The notes beneath the pieces were generated by a model that was given only the letters and a program-made list of their open reading frames with translations, was not told the DNA's origin and did not search any database. This document shows, in pieces, positions 1 through 12,030 of a stretch of 64,000 nt of DNA; the first letter of the stretch is position 1, and every line of letters begins with the position of its first letter. Source of the stretch: Theodoxus fluviatilis (lineage: Eukaryota > Mollusca > Gastropoda > Cycloneritida > Neritidae); assembly GCA_034096865.1 (NCBI GenBank), contig JAWQFJ010001241.1, positions 12,501-76,500 on the forward strand. The letters run 5' to 3'. A program made the translations under genes and the position numbers.

Positions 1-1
1 T

Positions 2-670
2 GGTCAGGACCAAAAGCTGTTGGAGCTGCAGCAACAAGGTCAGAATCAGGAACTGCAGCAACAAGGCCAGGACCAGGAGCTGTTGGAGCTGCAGCAACAA
101 GGTCAGGACCAGGAGCTGCTTCAGCTGCAGCAACAAGGTCAGAATCAGGAACTGCAGCAACATGGTCAGGACCAAAAGCTGTTGGAGCTGCTGCAACAAG
201 GCCAGTACCAGGAGCTGCTGAAACTGGTGCAACAACGCCAGTACCAGGAACTGCTGCAGCTGCTGCAACAAGGCCAGAGAAAGCAGGAGGAAGGGAAGGG
301 GAAGGAAGGAAAGGGGGAGGAAGGGAAGGGGGAGGAAGGGAAGAAGAAGGAGGAGGAGGAGGAGGAGGAGGAGGAGGAGGAGGAGGAGGAGGAGGAGGAG
401 GAGGAGGAGGAGGAGGAGGAGGAGGAGGAGGAAAAAATACTGAAGCAACAACACCAGCAGCAAAATCAGCAGGAGCAAGGCCAGAAGCAGCAGCGGCAAA
501 TGCGGCAGCGGTGGCGGCAGATGCAGCAGCAACAGCGACAACAAAAGGAACGGGAACAGCAGGAACAGGGACAGGGTTCATTACAAGGAGTTCTGTCCGC
601 TTTGAAACAATTCAAGACCCTAGTTACCAAAAGACTATTTGTCAATGCTAAAGCTCAAACTAAAAAGTGA
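2..670 (+). CDS. C-terminal part of a glutamine/glutamate-rich repeat protein (partial)
   Basis: The reading frame is open from the left edge and ends at a TGA at 668-670. The first ~90 codons are diverged tandem copies of a Q-rich module (GQDQELLELQQQ-like, 12-16 residues). Next comes a lysine/glutamate stretch, a pure poly-E tract encoded by (GGA)n at about 350-432, and a Q/R-rich segment. It ends in a more ordinary tail, FKTLVTKRLFVNAKAQTKK. No domain is recognised. The composition suggests coiled-coil or disordered protein, and the modules look like an expanded minisatellite. It could be the last exon of a real gene or a spurious open frame through a repeat; the unique-looking tail favours a gene weakly. 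Confidence 0.4.
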   Translation, partial: GQDQKLLELQQQGQNQELQQQGQDQELLELQQQGQDQELLQLQQQGQNQELQQHGQDQKLLELLQQGQYQELLKLVQQRQYQELLQLLQQGQRKQEEGKGKEGKGEEGKGEEGKKKEEEEEEEEEEEEEEEEEEEEEEEEEEEEKILKQQHQQQNQQEQGQKQQRQMRQRWRQMQQQQRQQKEREQQEQGQGSLQGVLSALKQFKTLVTKRLFVNAKAQTKK

Positions 671-1493
671 ATGTTTAGCTTTCTATAGCGACCATCACCC
701 ACGTCTAGATCTTAAACCGAAGTGCACTGTGCTCCCTGATCACAGCATTCTTTGATCAACCCTGTGACAGATAGGACGCACACAGTCCGATACCAGCGCC
801 AACTCTGCTCCCTGGAGAGTATTCCAAGTAGATGCTAAGTCACGGCGACATAATAGGCTTCTCTAGACTACTGTATGCCATCTCAGCACTCCCAGATACC
901 CAGTTTTTCTCCTGCGAGGGGAGAAGCAATGCGAGTTAAACGTCTTGCCCAAGTATGCAAGTCTATGACTTAATAACAGTTGTAGTGTGATGTGTTGAAG
1001 ATTGGTCCAAATAGAAGTGTATTATATCCGGAGTGAGCCTGGTACAAAAAATATATAAACAAAAAGAAAATCTGCAATTTCAGCAAATGGTTACGTTTTG
1101 GACTCTTTTCACAGCTTCTACCCACCCAGGGCTGAGCTAGAAAATTGTGAAATTAACTTTGGTGCTATCATCCAGTCTGGTTATATGCTTCCCAGGAGTT
1201 GAAATGGTGTTGGAGGATGATAACAGTAGTTCGACATACAGGGTGTAAAAGTATGGAGTTCGATCATCTATCAGTGGATGATAAGTCGCAATTTGAAGAA
1301 CCACCTTCCCTTGCTGCCAGCTGAATGCGTATACCTGGTTTACGTCATGGCAACATTGACAGACAAAGGGGATGATCGCAGATAGCTGTTGTTCTATTCT
1401 TCCTGTACTTATGTTCTACTCTATTATGTTCTGTGCCATTCCATCGCATTCCATTACCTTCTGGTCTGTTGGTGGTATAGTTGTTTGTTGTGA
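671..1493. other. No gene recognised
   Basis: Unique-looking sequence after the Q/E ORF. I see no sustained open frame, inverted ends or repeat shared with the rest of the window. It could include 3' UTR of the upstream ORF, but no convincing polyadenylation signal was found close to the stop. Confidence 0.4.
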
Positions 1494-2770
1494 TAATAAT
1501 ACTAATTAGAGTATTTATAATGCGCCTTATCCAGTGGTTCTAATGTGACAACAGATAATACAAAAAAGACAGTACCATACACATTTGCATACACATGCTC
1601 TGTACATACATATAGTCAACCATACTTAGAAAAAAAACCTTACGACCCAACATTACGCAAACAAGTCACAAATAAGCAGTCAAGCAAAAATATACAAGTA
1701 TGTACGCAAATGTCCAAATCAAATGTCAAGAAGACAGGGCGAGGACGGCGGGTGGGGGGTGGGGGTGGGGGGGGGGGGGGGGGAGGGAAGAGGAGGAGTT
1801 GGCACATGTTCTTCTAACTCGTTTCAGATATTGCTGGAAAAGATGTGTTTTAAGATTAGACTTGAAGGCGGTGATAGAATCGGAGTGTCTGACATGGTGA
1901 GGCAGTGAATTCCAAAGATGAGGGCCGTAGAATGAGAAAGAGCGGAAGCCATGAGATTTGCGATTGTAGTCACCTGGGACGAGGAGTCGGGTGTCAGCAG
2001 AAGAACGGAGTGTGCGAGCAGGAATGTAACGAAAAATAAGTTGAGAAAAGTAGGCGGGAGCAGATGCAGTGAAGAAGTAGTAGCAGAAGAGTGCAGCTTT
2101 GTAGTCGATGCGGTCAGGAACAGGCAACCAGTGGAGATTTATCATGAGAGGAGTGCAAGGTTGTCTGTGACGCACTCTGTAAATGAGGCGGGCGGCACAG
2201 TGCTGGACTTTCTGCAGAGGTTGGAGAGACAGCCTATCAGAAGAGAGTTGCAATAATCTATTCTAGACAGAATACAGGACGTTACCAGTTTGTTTTTTTA
2301 GATTCTACTGTAAGAAACTTTCTGATGGAACCTATTCTTCTGATCTCGTAGTAGCAGGTTTGGCAGACTTTGGCGATGTGTTGCTTCATTGATGAAACCA
2401 ATGTTTCTGGCACTGTCGGAGAAAGTGATTTCTGTAGAACCTATTGTGATAGTAGAAGGAGGAGTAGGATTCACAGCAGCAGATCCAGAGAAAAGAAGGG
2501 CTTCAGTTTTTTCATCATTCAACTTTAACTTGTTTGTAGACATCCAGGCTTTCATATCAGAAGAACACGTCTCAAGAGTATCATGGATCATGATGTAATG
2601 TCCATGAGAGTATGCACCAGTTCTTGGCTTTCTGTGGTCTTGCGTGCTTGTTCAAGTTGTGTGTCGTCTGCGAAAAGATAATGGTTGACTGCATGTTGCT
2701 GGATGACAGTGGACAGAGGAGTAGTGTTGCTGACTTTGTATTGATTTTTCATGGCATCGCGTGTCACTAC
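1494..2770 (-). mobile_element. 5'-truncated non-LTR retrotransposon (CR1/L2-like) remnant
   Basis: Read on the minus strand this is the 3' half of a LINE reverse transcriptase. The catalytic box FADDTQL lies near 2640-2680. A segment like DMKAWMSTNKLKLNDEKTE follows (about 2490-2560). The C-terminal region is at 1815-2253, with LQKVQHCAARLIYR, LHWLPVPDRIDYK and WNSLPHHVRHSDSITAFK. The frame is broken between these pieces, so it is dead. The 3' end carries a GCGC-containing segment and an AT-rich tail at 1494-1530, as in the second LINE at 19034. A poly-G tract (1767-1782) interrupts the C-terminus. Assignment to CR1/L2 rests on motif style only. Confidence 0.8.
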
Positions 2771-2856
2771 ACACGCTGCTTGTGCTTATTCGCTATCATT
2801 CGATGTTTAATAAAAAGGAAATATTGTAAAATTTCCCCATCATCTGGTGTGTGTGA

Positions 2857-2868
2857 GTGCGTGCGTGC

Positions 2869-2912
<44 letters not shown>
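2857..2912. repeat. (TG)n microsatellite
   Basis: Nearly pure GT dinucleotide run followed by further GTGCGT-rich purine/pyrimidine alternation to about 3000. The ORFs seen through it in both directions are artefacts of the repeat. Confidence 0.9.
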
Positions 2913-2913
<1 letters not shown>

Positions 2914-3590
2914 TAGGCCTATGCGTGTGTCTGTGTGCGCGCGCGTGCGTCGGAGTATGTGCGTGCGCATGCTTCGGTGTCTGTGTGCGTGCGTGCATAC
3001 GCGTGTAAATGTTCGGATCGGTGTTACAGAGCAGCTGGCTACACAATCTGAACATGATAGCGAAATCAACATTTAGAAATCAATACGGTACATATAATGT
3101 ATGTAGCTGGTCCTTCCAGAGAGTCACTTAATGGAAACTTTGTTCTGACCGAGAAACGGCCGAAAATGTATCCGATGGTGTTCCTTCATCGATTTTGATA
3201 TTCAACTCGATTCAAATGGCCGAACCGTTTCTACGTGTATGGTACTCCGAGAGGTTCAGATTTAAAATCTACCGCTAACTGATTTTTGTTACGTCTCTAG
3301 ATAGACACTGTAATTTATGTGCCGAAAAAAAATTCGCCTGATTGCGTTACACCCCACCACATCATCACAAGGCTTCTGTCCTACTCGGAAACAGATTGGT
3401 CAGGTACTTGATATGGTTGCAGGCTCTCATTTCAACCGGTGACTGGTTTGCATCTGTCTTTTGGGGGATGCATGGCGTAGCGTCTGCAGGAAAAGCCGCG
3501 AACGGCGCGATCTAAAAATAGTTAAGCGAGTGACGTCTACCAACATCCGGGGACATCCCTTAGCGTGCGTTCCCATTGCTGTGCTGCAAG

Positions 3591-3871
3591 ATGGTTCGAC
3601 ACTGCTCCTGGGGAAAATGCAACAGCGATTCAAGATACAAGCACAAAGACCACATGAAAGGAGTATTTTTTATAACGGTGCCCGACCCACTTGTTGAATC
3701 GGAGAAATTCAATCGATGGGTGCATTTGTGCGGGCGACTACACTTCAAAGTAAAGCCAAGCAGCTCCTAGGCACGATGGAGACAGTTCATTTGTTCAAAG
3801 CATTTCGTTGGTAGCAATGGACCTATAGAAATGAATCCGGATCCACTCCCTGCTCATTACACGGAACAGCA
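3591..3871 (+). pseudogene. THAP-type zinc finger with one in-frame stop
   Basis: From ATG 3591 the frame reads MVRHCSWGKCNSDSRY, then FNRWVHLCGRLH, then after a TAG at 3768-3770, FICSKHFVGSNGP and MNPDPLPAHY. This is the C2CH layout of a THAP domain: two cysteines near the start, tryptophan in the middle and a CSKHF box at the end. Both halves lie in one frame and only the TAG separates them. A GTAAAG donor-like site (3750) and a CAG (3785) would imply an intron of only about 36 bases, which is unlikely in an animal. A good GTGAGT donor follows the domain at 3872, so downstream exons may exist. THAP domains occur in cellular DNA-binding proteins and in P-element-like and Kolobok transposases. 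A pseudogene or transposon remnant is most likely; the stop could also be a sequencing error. Confidence 0.65.
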
Positions 3872-6181
3872 GGTGAGTTTTTATTATGATAGATCGCAAT
3901 TAGGAGCTCCGCATCACACGGACTGGAAGATTTATCATGCCTCCGTGCCGAACAGAGCGTTTTCGGCGTTCTTTCATTCCTTCAGCTGTTCACAACGCGG
4001 ACTTAGACTATGGATATAGCTACAGGGTTAAAGAGTAAAGCAACGGATATGCATTATTGCATACATAAGGCTAAGCTACACGAATGATTTCGGTGGGGGT
4101 TATATTATATTAATTATTGTGTGATGAGCGGGAGTCTGCGAGAGATCGACCCTACAGTCATGACAAGACGTATATATATATATATATATATATATATACG
4201 TATGCCTCTGCAGTTGTGACTGTTCTGTGTTTAATCTGTTTAATTTTAATTGGTATCCACTTCACGTCTTATTCACTAGAAAACTGGACACTCGTCTGAG
4301 ATCGAGAACACGAAAAAGTATATATAATTCAATAAACAACTTCATGGTGGAATAATAAATAAGTTTAGGGTAATTCACGTGTAAACAAATCGTTTTAGTG
4401 TTGTCAATTTTAGCAGCAGTACAGAAATAATTTAATCTATCGTTTTGCCCGGCTTGATAACGCTCTGCACTAAAGACGCGCGTTCCACCATCTCCCCGCT
4501 CACTCTCCACTCCAGAGAGTTTATAGCACTATTACTTGTATTAGAACAAACTCTGCCCTGGAGATACCGGGAGCGAGAATTCATGCGGGTGAGATTCAAA
4601 TCACCAAGTTGACAAGTACTTAAAGTAGCTTTCAAAAGTGTTGTCCTTACCAGTGAAGGTTAGTACTGCGTATTCAATTAATTTGCAAGTAAATGTATGT
4701 GGCTATGAGTGTGTCATGCTCGGTAAATCGTATTTTTGAACTGCATATATATTATATCATGCGTGCCCGTTTTCCAGATCATCCATGCAGTTGATTATTT
4801 ACACTACTACGCAAGCTGCAAATTTGAATTCACTTCTTCGGTTAACTGAATTGCTAAATTCTATACGAGAAGTATCGGTGATTGCGATGTTGGCTTATTT
4901 CAGTGTTATAAGGCTGGAGTTAGTCAACTATGGGATTCCATTGCCGAGAAAAGCACTGAATATGTACGTTGCTCTTGCAAAAACGCAGTTTCAATTAAGT
5001 TTTTATTATCACGTACGTCACCAGTGATGCGCACGTGCGTGCGTGACAACCACTCGCACTGGGTAAGATGTCTTTGCGAGGCTTGGTGTGAACAAACGCC
5101 ATTTGCACACGTCTTCTCCGATCGAATGCTGTCCCCGGAAGTAGTGCCGCCGCCGGAAAGTACCGAACGTGACGTCACGCCGAAGTGAACGTGGGCTTAC
5201 AGACGCTACGCTATGTAGGCCTATGGCTTAGCTCCAGGCCAAACTTTTTTATGTAGCTTGATTTCAAAAAGGGGATTACTGTACAAAATACAGCCCAAAC
5301 TTGAAAAGCCGTTTTCTTGACACGCCCTTTTTGTTTTGGTACAAGCGCATTCAAATTGTCATTACTCAGTGACCACGGCACATATAATAACTTTGGTATG
5401 ATTTTCAATGGGAATTGTGTACACACACACACACACACTCATCTGAAAGTCGCCGGTTATGTGAATTTGCTTAGGATGGGCAACAAAGAACTGAGGTAAT
5501 GTAATGCACGAGAAAGGAAGACGCTGAACTCAGACGTGTCCATTGTGCGGGGCAATCAAAGAAGCTCGGTTCATTATGTACGTCTTCTGAAGGGGAAGAT
5601 ACTTTGGAAGATATTTAGTAAAGCCGAGAAATTATGCTTTATCATATCTTCCCGCCGGTCCTGACTGGATGCTGTCTGAAAATGATGTGCATATCTACTT
5701 AGGTCGTAAGCGTCGAGGCCTCTGTGTGATGAGGTGTCTGTACACAACATGACAATGTTGTTCTTTAATATCATCTCATGTTTATGTCTTTTACTGGCAT
5801 TTGTCATGAAGTCTGAATATAATTCCAAGTATACGAAGTTATCTCATTTCGAAAGTGTATATTGTTGCCACAGCTATTGATGCTGGTGAGCAACTTCATT
5901 TTGTTCACTGGTCTTAGCTTCTCTTTCGGCTGCATCCTGTAGAAAATTCTTGAACCAAACTAAATCATGAAGTCCTGCTGTGTCTACAATCTCATGCAGT
6001 TATACCTGCAGATTTGTTGAATCACCATCTCAAAGACGTGTACTTTGTAACTTGCTGCACCGCTCTGAATGTACGTGCGTATATCTAATTGATACGTTGA
6101 TATTGTATACGTATGTATCTGTGACCTATCGTCTGTCAAAATAAAAGTGAATCAATCACCGTTTTCAAGTCTGCCTGCCAG

Positions 6182-6184
<3 letters not shown>
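3872..6184. other. Intergenic; short repeats only
   Basis: No gene is recognised. A (TA)n run lies at 4171-4198 and a short (CA)n run near 5420-5438. A perfect CRE-like palindrome TGACGTCA sits at 5170-5177 inside a locally GC-rich stretch (about 5030-5190), which could be promoter-like, but no transcript is evident. Confidence 0.4.
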
Positions 6185-6268
<84 letters not shown>

Positions 6269-6300
6269 GGGGGGGGGAGAGAGAGAGAGAGAAAGGGGGG

Positions 6301-6382
<82 letters not shown>
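6185..6382. repeat. Long (GA)n tract
   Basis: About 200 bases of GA repeat, interrupted by two G-runs near 6266-6278 and 6294-6303. Long polypurine mirror repeats of this kind can adopt triplex (H-DNA) structure. Open frames through it on both strands are meaningless. Confidence 0.95.
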
Positions 6383-6385
<3 letters not shown>

Positions 6386-6507
6386 CAAATAATAGGTCGA
6401 ACTACAAACTGAAGTGGGTAGTAACCATTCAGGGTTATTTGGTCCATTATAACGCAAACCATTGTCGACAAAATTTAGTAAAATTCATGTAGCTTCTCAA
6501 TTTATCT

Positions 6508-6510
<3 letters not shown>

Positions 6511-6559
<49 letters not shown>
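6511..6559. repeat. (TA)n microsatellite
   Basis: Pure alternating TA run of about 49 bases, a self-complementary sequence able to form cruciforms. Confidence 0.95.
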
Positions 6560-6561
<2 letters not shown>

Positions 6562-6670
6562 ACATAAATGACTTCTGCCCTGCAAGTTTACAAACCAATG
6601 GACTCGCACACCTCTGCCTACCAAAAGTACACCCAGAGAGAACGGACAGACCAAAGAGCATACACAAAGA

Positions 6671-8254
6671 ACAAGAAGGGCAAAGCCCATACGACTCACA
6701 TGCTTGACCTTGACCTTTATATGACCTTGACCTTCAGGGTCAAGGCCAAACAACTAAACCTAGCAATGACATCATCCACTAAGAAGTGCTTTACACATTT
6801 TTCCTACCAAAATACATGTGGCCTTCACCCAAGGTCATGGTCATCCAAGGTCATGCAACACAAAGCTGTTAATTCAAGACATAGGAAGCACAATGGTGCT
6901 TATTGGCACTTTCTACCATGAGATATGGTCACTTTTAGTGGTTCACTACCCCATTTTGGTAACATTTCATAAGGGTCACAACGACCTTGACCTTGATGAT
7001 ATATAATCACATTTGACCTAGTATGAAAGTGTAACATGTGTACTACAATGTTATGAAGTTTGGAAGAGTTATCTTCCATAGTTCAGGGTCAAGGTCACTT
7101 CAAAATATGTATACAATCCAACTTTAAAGACCTCCTGTGACCTTGACCTTGAATCAAGGTCAATCACACTGGTATCAAAAGACAGGTATTACTTTGCCCT
7201 ATATACCATATATAGGTCAGGTATCCAATCTCAAAAACTTCAGAGAAAATGTGAAAATGTGAAAAATGGCTGTTTTTTTTAAACAAATTACGGCCGCTGT
7301 GACAGCAAGGTCAAGTAACTATGTATGTTTTTGTACGCATTGTCATCCTACACCATCATACCAAATTGGGTGTTGATAGACTTAATAGTCTCCAAGAAAA
7401 ATCCAACGTTAAAGTTTTTTACAGACGCCCGGACGCCAGGATGCCTGGACGGACGACACAGGTGACCTAGTATGAAAGTATAATGTGTACTACAATGTTA
7501 TGAAGTTTGGAAGAGTTATCTTCCATAGTTCAGGGTCAAGGTCACTTCAAAATATGTATACAATCCAACTTTAAAGAGCTTCTGTGACCTTGAACTTGAA
7601 GCAAGGTCAAGTCACCATGCATGTTTTTGTACGCCTTGTCATCCTACACCATCATGCCAAATTGGGTGTTGATAGACTTAATAGTCTCCAAGAAAAATCC
7701 AACGTTAAAGTTTTTTTACAGACGACAGGACGCCCGGACGGACGCCCGGACGCCCTGACGGACGACACGGGTGACCTAGTATGAAAGTATAACATGTGTA
7801 CTACAATGTTATAAAGTTTGGAAGAGTTATCTTCCATAGTTCAGGGTCAAGGTCACTTCAAAATATGTATACAATCCAACTTTAAAGACCTCCTGTGGCC
7901 TTGACCTTAATGCAAGGTCAATCAAACTGGTATGAAAAGATAGGGATTACTTTGCCCTATACACCATATATAGGTCAGGTATCCAATCTCAAAATCTTCA
8001 GAAAAAATTGGGAAAATGTTAAAAATTGCTTTTTTTTAAACATTTACGGCCGCTGTGACCTTGACCTTGAAGCAAGGTCGTCACTATGTATGTTTTTTGA
8101 CGCCTTGTCATCATACACCATCATGCCAAATTGGGTGTTGATAGACTTAATAGTCTCAGAGAAAAATCCAACGTTAAAGTTTTTTACAGACGCCCGGATG
8201 CCCGGACGGACAAAACGGGTGAGTACATACTCACTTTTGCTTCGCATGTGAGTC
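6671..8254 (-). mobile_element. AGGTCA-rich dispersed element, copy 1 (internally amplified)
   Basis: Minus-orientation copy of the dominant dispersed repeat of the window. Its 3' end (ACAAGAAGGGCAAAGCCC) is at 6671 and its 5' end (CGCATGTGAGTC followed by AAAAA) at 8254. It is about twice the usual length because an internal block containing GACCTAGTATGAAAGT is present three times, starting near 7014, 7466 and 7771. Each block carries the microsatellite-like GGACG stretch and AGGTCA hexamers. It encodes no protein; the short ORFs are chance. Confidence 0.85.
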
Positions 8255-9600
8255 AAAAAGGGGATGAAAGAAATCTGAACATGCACTTGACCAAGTCTAA
8301 TCTATATATTGTAATAAATCCAGATTATTTCCGTCCCAGAGATAGAACCACGGCACTGCGCCTCGCACATCGTCCTACCTACTCTAAAGTAATGGTTTCA
8401 ACAAGCGACTAGAGGCTGAGGGACAGACCGTGTACTCAAGCTCTCCCCTCTTGCTTGAGTACACGGTCAGGGTAATGACACTTTGAAGCTGTCTAATAAA
8501 ATTTCATGGAGTTTTAGTTTTATGAATGCATCAACTTAAAAAAATACTAAAATTCCTCCCTCTGTAAAGATTGCATAGAAAAGGTGTAAAATTTATATCA
8601 TTGTACATGCAGATTTGTTTATGTGGAGGCAGGAGTGTGAAATGTGGGATGAAAAACCAATTAAAGAATTAACTTTCAAAAACTTTTTGGTGTTTACAGC
8701 AGAGAACGAGGAATCAGTTTCAAAGATTAAGAAGGACAGATGAATGGAAATTGGAAATGAACAAGTGGGGAAGATATAGAGAGAGCTGGAGCTACTGGGG
8801 GGACTGCCACACTTTTTTGTGATCAACACTGTGCTTTAGGTTGTGTTGAACTTACTTCCCCATGTGTCACAGAGTACAGCTTACACCATGCAGGTGTTTT
8901 GAAGCTTTTTTGAAAATAATGTCTAATGAAATAATTCTGTGTCTCGATTCAGCATGGACTAGACATGTAACATTTCTTGATTTATGGCTTTGGGCATGAT
9001 GCAGATTCGTCTTCTCAAATTTGTTAAATGCAAGATAAAGATTTCTATGCATATAATTATGTGATAATCTGATTAATGAATTGAAGAAAAGGTTCATTCA
9101 TATTGTCATCTCTCATGATCTCTGTACCCCACCATTCATTTGTTTTTTTCCATCTGCAGTTTGGAGTTCTGTTTGTGCAGTGTAAGAATGCTGCCTTACA
9201 TTTGCAATGACAAACACTGCTTTAGTACAAAAAGCCTCATAGTTTGAAAACAGAGATATTAAGACATGGATTAGAGTGTAATTTTAGAAAAGTCACACAC
9301 ACACAAAATGAGATTATTAACTTTCAGAGGGATGTTGAGGTGGCATAGAGGTTACTTGTTCTTAAGAGGTGCATGTTTTCTATCAAGACAAGAAGAGAAG
9401 AAGGGTAAAGCACATGAATGAAAAATTGATACAATGCAAATGTTTGAAATGCGGGAGACACAGTGAAAGGAATGTGTAAGCAAAAAGGAAATATAACACA
9501 CACATGCATGTCCTAGCACATGCACACACACATGCATGCACACACACACACCATCCTATAGGAAGCCTGAAAGAACAACCCATAAACATGGGAAGAACAT
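8255..9600. other. AT-rich intergenic sequence, nothing recognised
   Basis: No sustained coding signal, inverted ends or shared repeat. Short CA runs occur near 9295-9303 and 9530-9551. Confidence 0.4.
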
Positions 9601-10398
9601 TTTATTGTAAAATTTATTTGCTTATCACAATAAGTTGTCTATATTCAGAACATGGTAATTGTTCTTCACACTAGAATTTATAAATAATATCATTACAGAG
9701 ACATATATATATATATGTGTGTGTATAAAAATAATCTGTATATAGGAACATATTAATACTGTAAGGTTTCAGCATTGTAGGCTCTTTTATTGCTGCCCAG
9801 GCATAAATACCCTAAACTGTCCATGTTGCCTTGAAGGGGAGAAATGAACAAGTGAAAAAAAACCTTTACAGGAAAAAACTAAGGAACTCTTGAAGTAGTA
9901 TCTTCATTACTTCATGCAATCATTATCACCAGAATCATACCATTATCAGATGGACATTTTCATGCCATGATTTGGAAGATTAAAAAATTGTATGCTTTGC
10001 ATGTAATTGATTGATTGATAACAGAAAACTAAAAACAAGAACACACCTACCAGGCCAAACCTGCATAAACAGTAACGATTGACCTCACAGACATCAAAGC
10101 AACCTTAGGTGAACATTTCTATCTAAAAATTAAACCCAAAAGCAAAAAAAGGTTACATTTGAAAAAAGTATTTTGGGTAGCAAATCTTACAGCAACGTTT
10201 CACACATCAACATGACATTGGAATAGGGTGAAAAAATTACTAACAACAATTCGGCAATAGGCATTAACAATCAGATTAGAATGATCACATTGCAAAGGCC
10301 CCCCAGGAACCAGCATAGCTAACAGCCAGTAGTATGGACATGTCTTTCATCCTGCCCTGCTGACAAAGGGTCATTTCTAGGAGCTGGAACTTCGTTGT
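9601..10398 (-). other. Probable 3' UTR of the minus-strand gene
   Basis: The stretch follows the stop codon at 10399-10401. It contains two minus-strand AATAAA hexamers (TTTATT at 9601-9606 and 9613-9618 on the plus strand) that could end the transcript. No competing coding signal is seen. This is inferred from position and hexamers only. Confidence 0.35.
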
Positions 10399-10675
10399 CT
10401 ATCTCCTCTTCTCAGCCTTGGTCAAAATGAATGCGCCCGTTCTCTCCTCCACTCGTTTGGGTTTGGGGACCCCAAAGCCAGAGACATTTTTCTTTTTTCT
10501 CAGCTCTTCCCAGGTTTTCGGCCTGACAGCTTCAGAACTACAAGCACTAACAAACTTTTCCCTATAGTTTAATTCCCGCTTCAAGTCCAGCCATGTGTGA
10601 GGCATGATGGGTCCACTGACACTATGATCATAAAAATTCCTGTTTCGCGCTGTGCCCTTCCACGCCTCTTCAGTC
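10399..10675 (-). CDS. Terminal coding exon, unrecognised minus-strand gene
   Basis: The acceptor GCACATAG is followed by a frame reading RTEEAWKGTARNRNFYDHS, MPHTWLDLKRELNYREKF, RPKTWEELRKKKN and ending TGAFILTKAEKRR before TAG at 10399-10401. It is basic, hydrophilic and clearly protein-like, with tryptophans spaced in xTWxxL motifs. It needs a phase-2 intron upstream, and I could not find a phase-2 donor in the exon at 10818-10965. An exon is therefore missing, or this belongs to an alternative transcript. No family is recognised. Confidence 0.6.
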
Positions 10676-10817
10676 CTATGTGCACAAGACACAAAACCAA
10701 GGATTAGGGAGGGCAGGGAATGGTAAGGTAACAACGAATGCTGTCTATGAAAAGCAAAATTCAAGTCAAATATTGATATGGTCTGGTGCATAGCAGATTA
10801 TGACTTGTACTCTAGAC

Positions 10818-10965
10818 TTTGAAGTGTGGTTTTCGAGGAGGTAAAAAGTCATCAGGAATTTTGAAACTTTTCTCTTTAGGGTGGATAATCGGATGTATCT
10901 GATCCTCCGGAATATTGTCCTTTCGACCATGTCTATGAAAGATTCTGAGCTTGCCAGGGGTAGGT
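10818..10965 (-). CDS. Probable coding exon, unrecognised minus-strand gene
   Basis: After the acceptor CTCTCTTGCAG the frame reads RPTPGKLRIFHRHGRKDN, then IPEDQIHPIIHPKEK and DDFLPPRKPHFK. A TAG follows one codon after a possible GTCTAG donor at 10817. An alternative acceptor at 11031 extends the exon upstream and would make it phase 0, matching the phase-0 donor at 11619. The IIHP motif echoes IMYP, VLYP and IMHP in the upstream exons. The splice links on either side are not settled. Confidence 0.55.
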
Positions 10966-11619
10966 CTGCAAGAGAGCAGAATACAGAGTGACACTCTGCA
11001 CACATTGCGGACTATAAGGCCAGGCATTTCCTGCATAGACAACACCATGCTTTTCATTGTCCAGTCCCAGACTGGATTCCCTCAGCTCCTGTTTCAATAG
11101 TGTGCAGATTTATTACAGGTTTTGATCATCACATACATAAAGTACTAATTAATACTGAGTAAAATATAGTCATGTGCTTTGATAAGAAGCGACAATACAA
11201 AGGAAGGCAAGAAAACAGGGCACATGTCAACCAAGCAGTAACAGTGACTAGTTTCCACAAACTAAAGCAACACGACATCTAACTACAGACTTGCACCCTT
11301 CCTGTGACTGCATACCCTAGTTATGTCACAAAACACTGATCAGTTCTGACACTCTGAGGAGAAGAGAACCCCTGCCCCTCCAAAAGAAAACATAAAAGAA
11401 AAGTAAACCCAACACAAAAGCATGCCAGTACTTTAGAAATTTACAAACAAAGTACAGTACTGCACCAATAGATTCCATCACACTTTCACAGCACACCAAA
11501 ACTAATACAGTTATCACAGAAAATTATACCCATCAGCAGCAGTAGAATTCCATGACAAAGAAAGCCCATAGAATTCCTCAGATTGCTCAGAAATCATATG
11601 GATGCATGATAGAATATAC

Positions 11620-11737
11620 ATGATCCCGCTTAATTTTGCAAATGGATTCCGGGGGTGGCCTAGAAGGTTTTTCCTCTGGCAGCCTTCTTGCTAGCCTTCC
11701 TGACTTTTTACTAGTCTCTTCTGACAAAGATTCCTCT
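11620..11737 (-). CDS. Coding exon 5, unrecognised minus-strand gene
   Basis: The acceptor TTCTGTTTCAG joins in phase 2 to the exon at 12031-12279. It gives a serine/arginine/proline-rich segment (EESLSEETSKKSG, then RPPPESICKIKRDH) and a possible GTATAT donor. Beyond the donor the genomic frame reads VYSIMHPYDF and then stops. The protein-like continuation leaves open whether the exon extends to a stop here, which would be an alternative C-terminus. Confidence 0.6.
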
Positions 11738-12030
11738 CTGAAACAGAATTACACCACAACTTTGTTTCCATTCTAAGGCTCAAAGTGAAACAGCAATGCA
11801 CACCCATTAAGTTATTTGATTGGTCACAATTTAAACACAGTTGATTTTAGAGAGCAAATGCTGTGGACTGTCTACTTGATGGAATCAGTAGCTGTGATTT
11901 CTGACACTGCAAACTAGCAGTACACAAGAGTACGTGTCACACCACACAGATGTCCTCAAAAAAGGAAAGCTATGATACAAAACAGACCTATCTCTGCTTC
12001 CTACAGATACATCCAATCCAGTCCAATCAC

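Noticed and set aside
1545..1908. Glycine-rich ORFs near 1700-1900
   Set aside because: Produced by a poly-G run within the 3' part of a LINE read on the wrong strand.
2612..3076. Cysteine/valine-rich ORF through GTGCGT text
   Set aside because: Generated by the (TG)n microsatellite; its first part is antisense to the LINE reverse transcriptase.
5160..5190. CRE-containing promoter (TGACGTCA)
   Set aside because: A single 8-base palindrome without a recognisable transcript downstream on either strand; mentioned only as a motif.
6136..6471. ORFs of poly-RE and poly-SL
   Set aside because: Translations of a (GA)n tract; the same applies at 18665-18942, 23658-24017 and 15667-15885.
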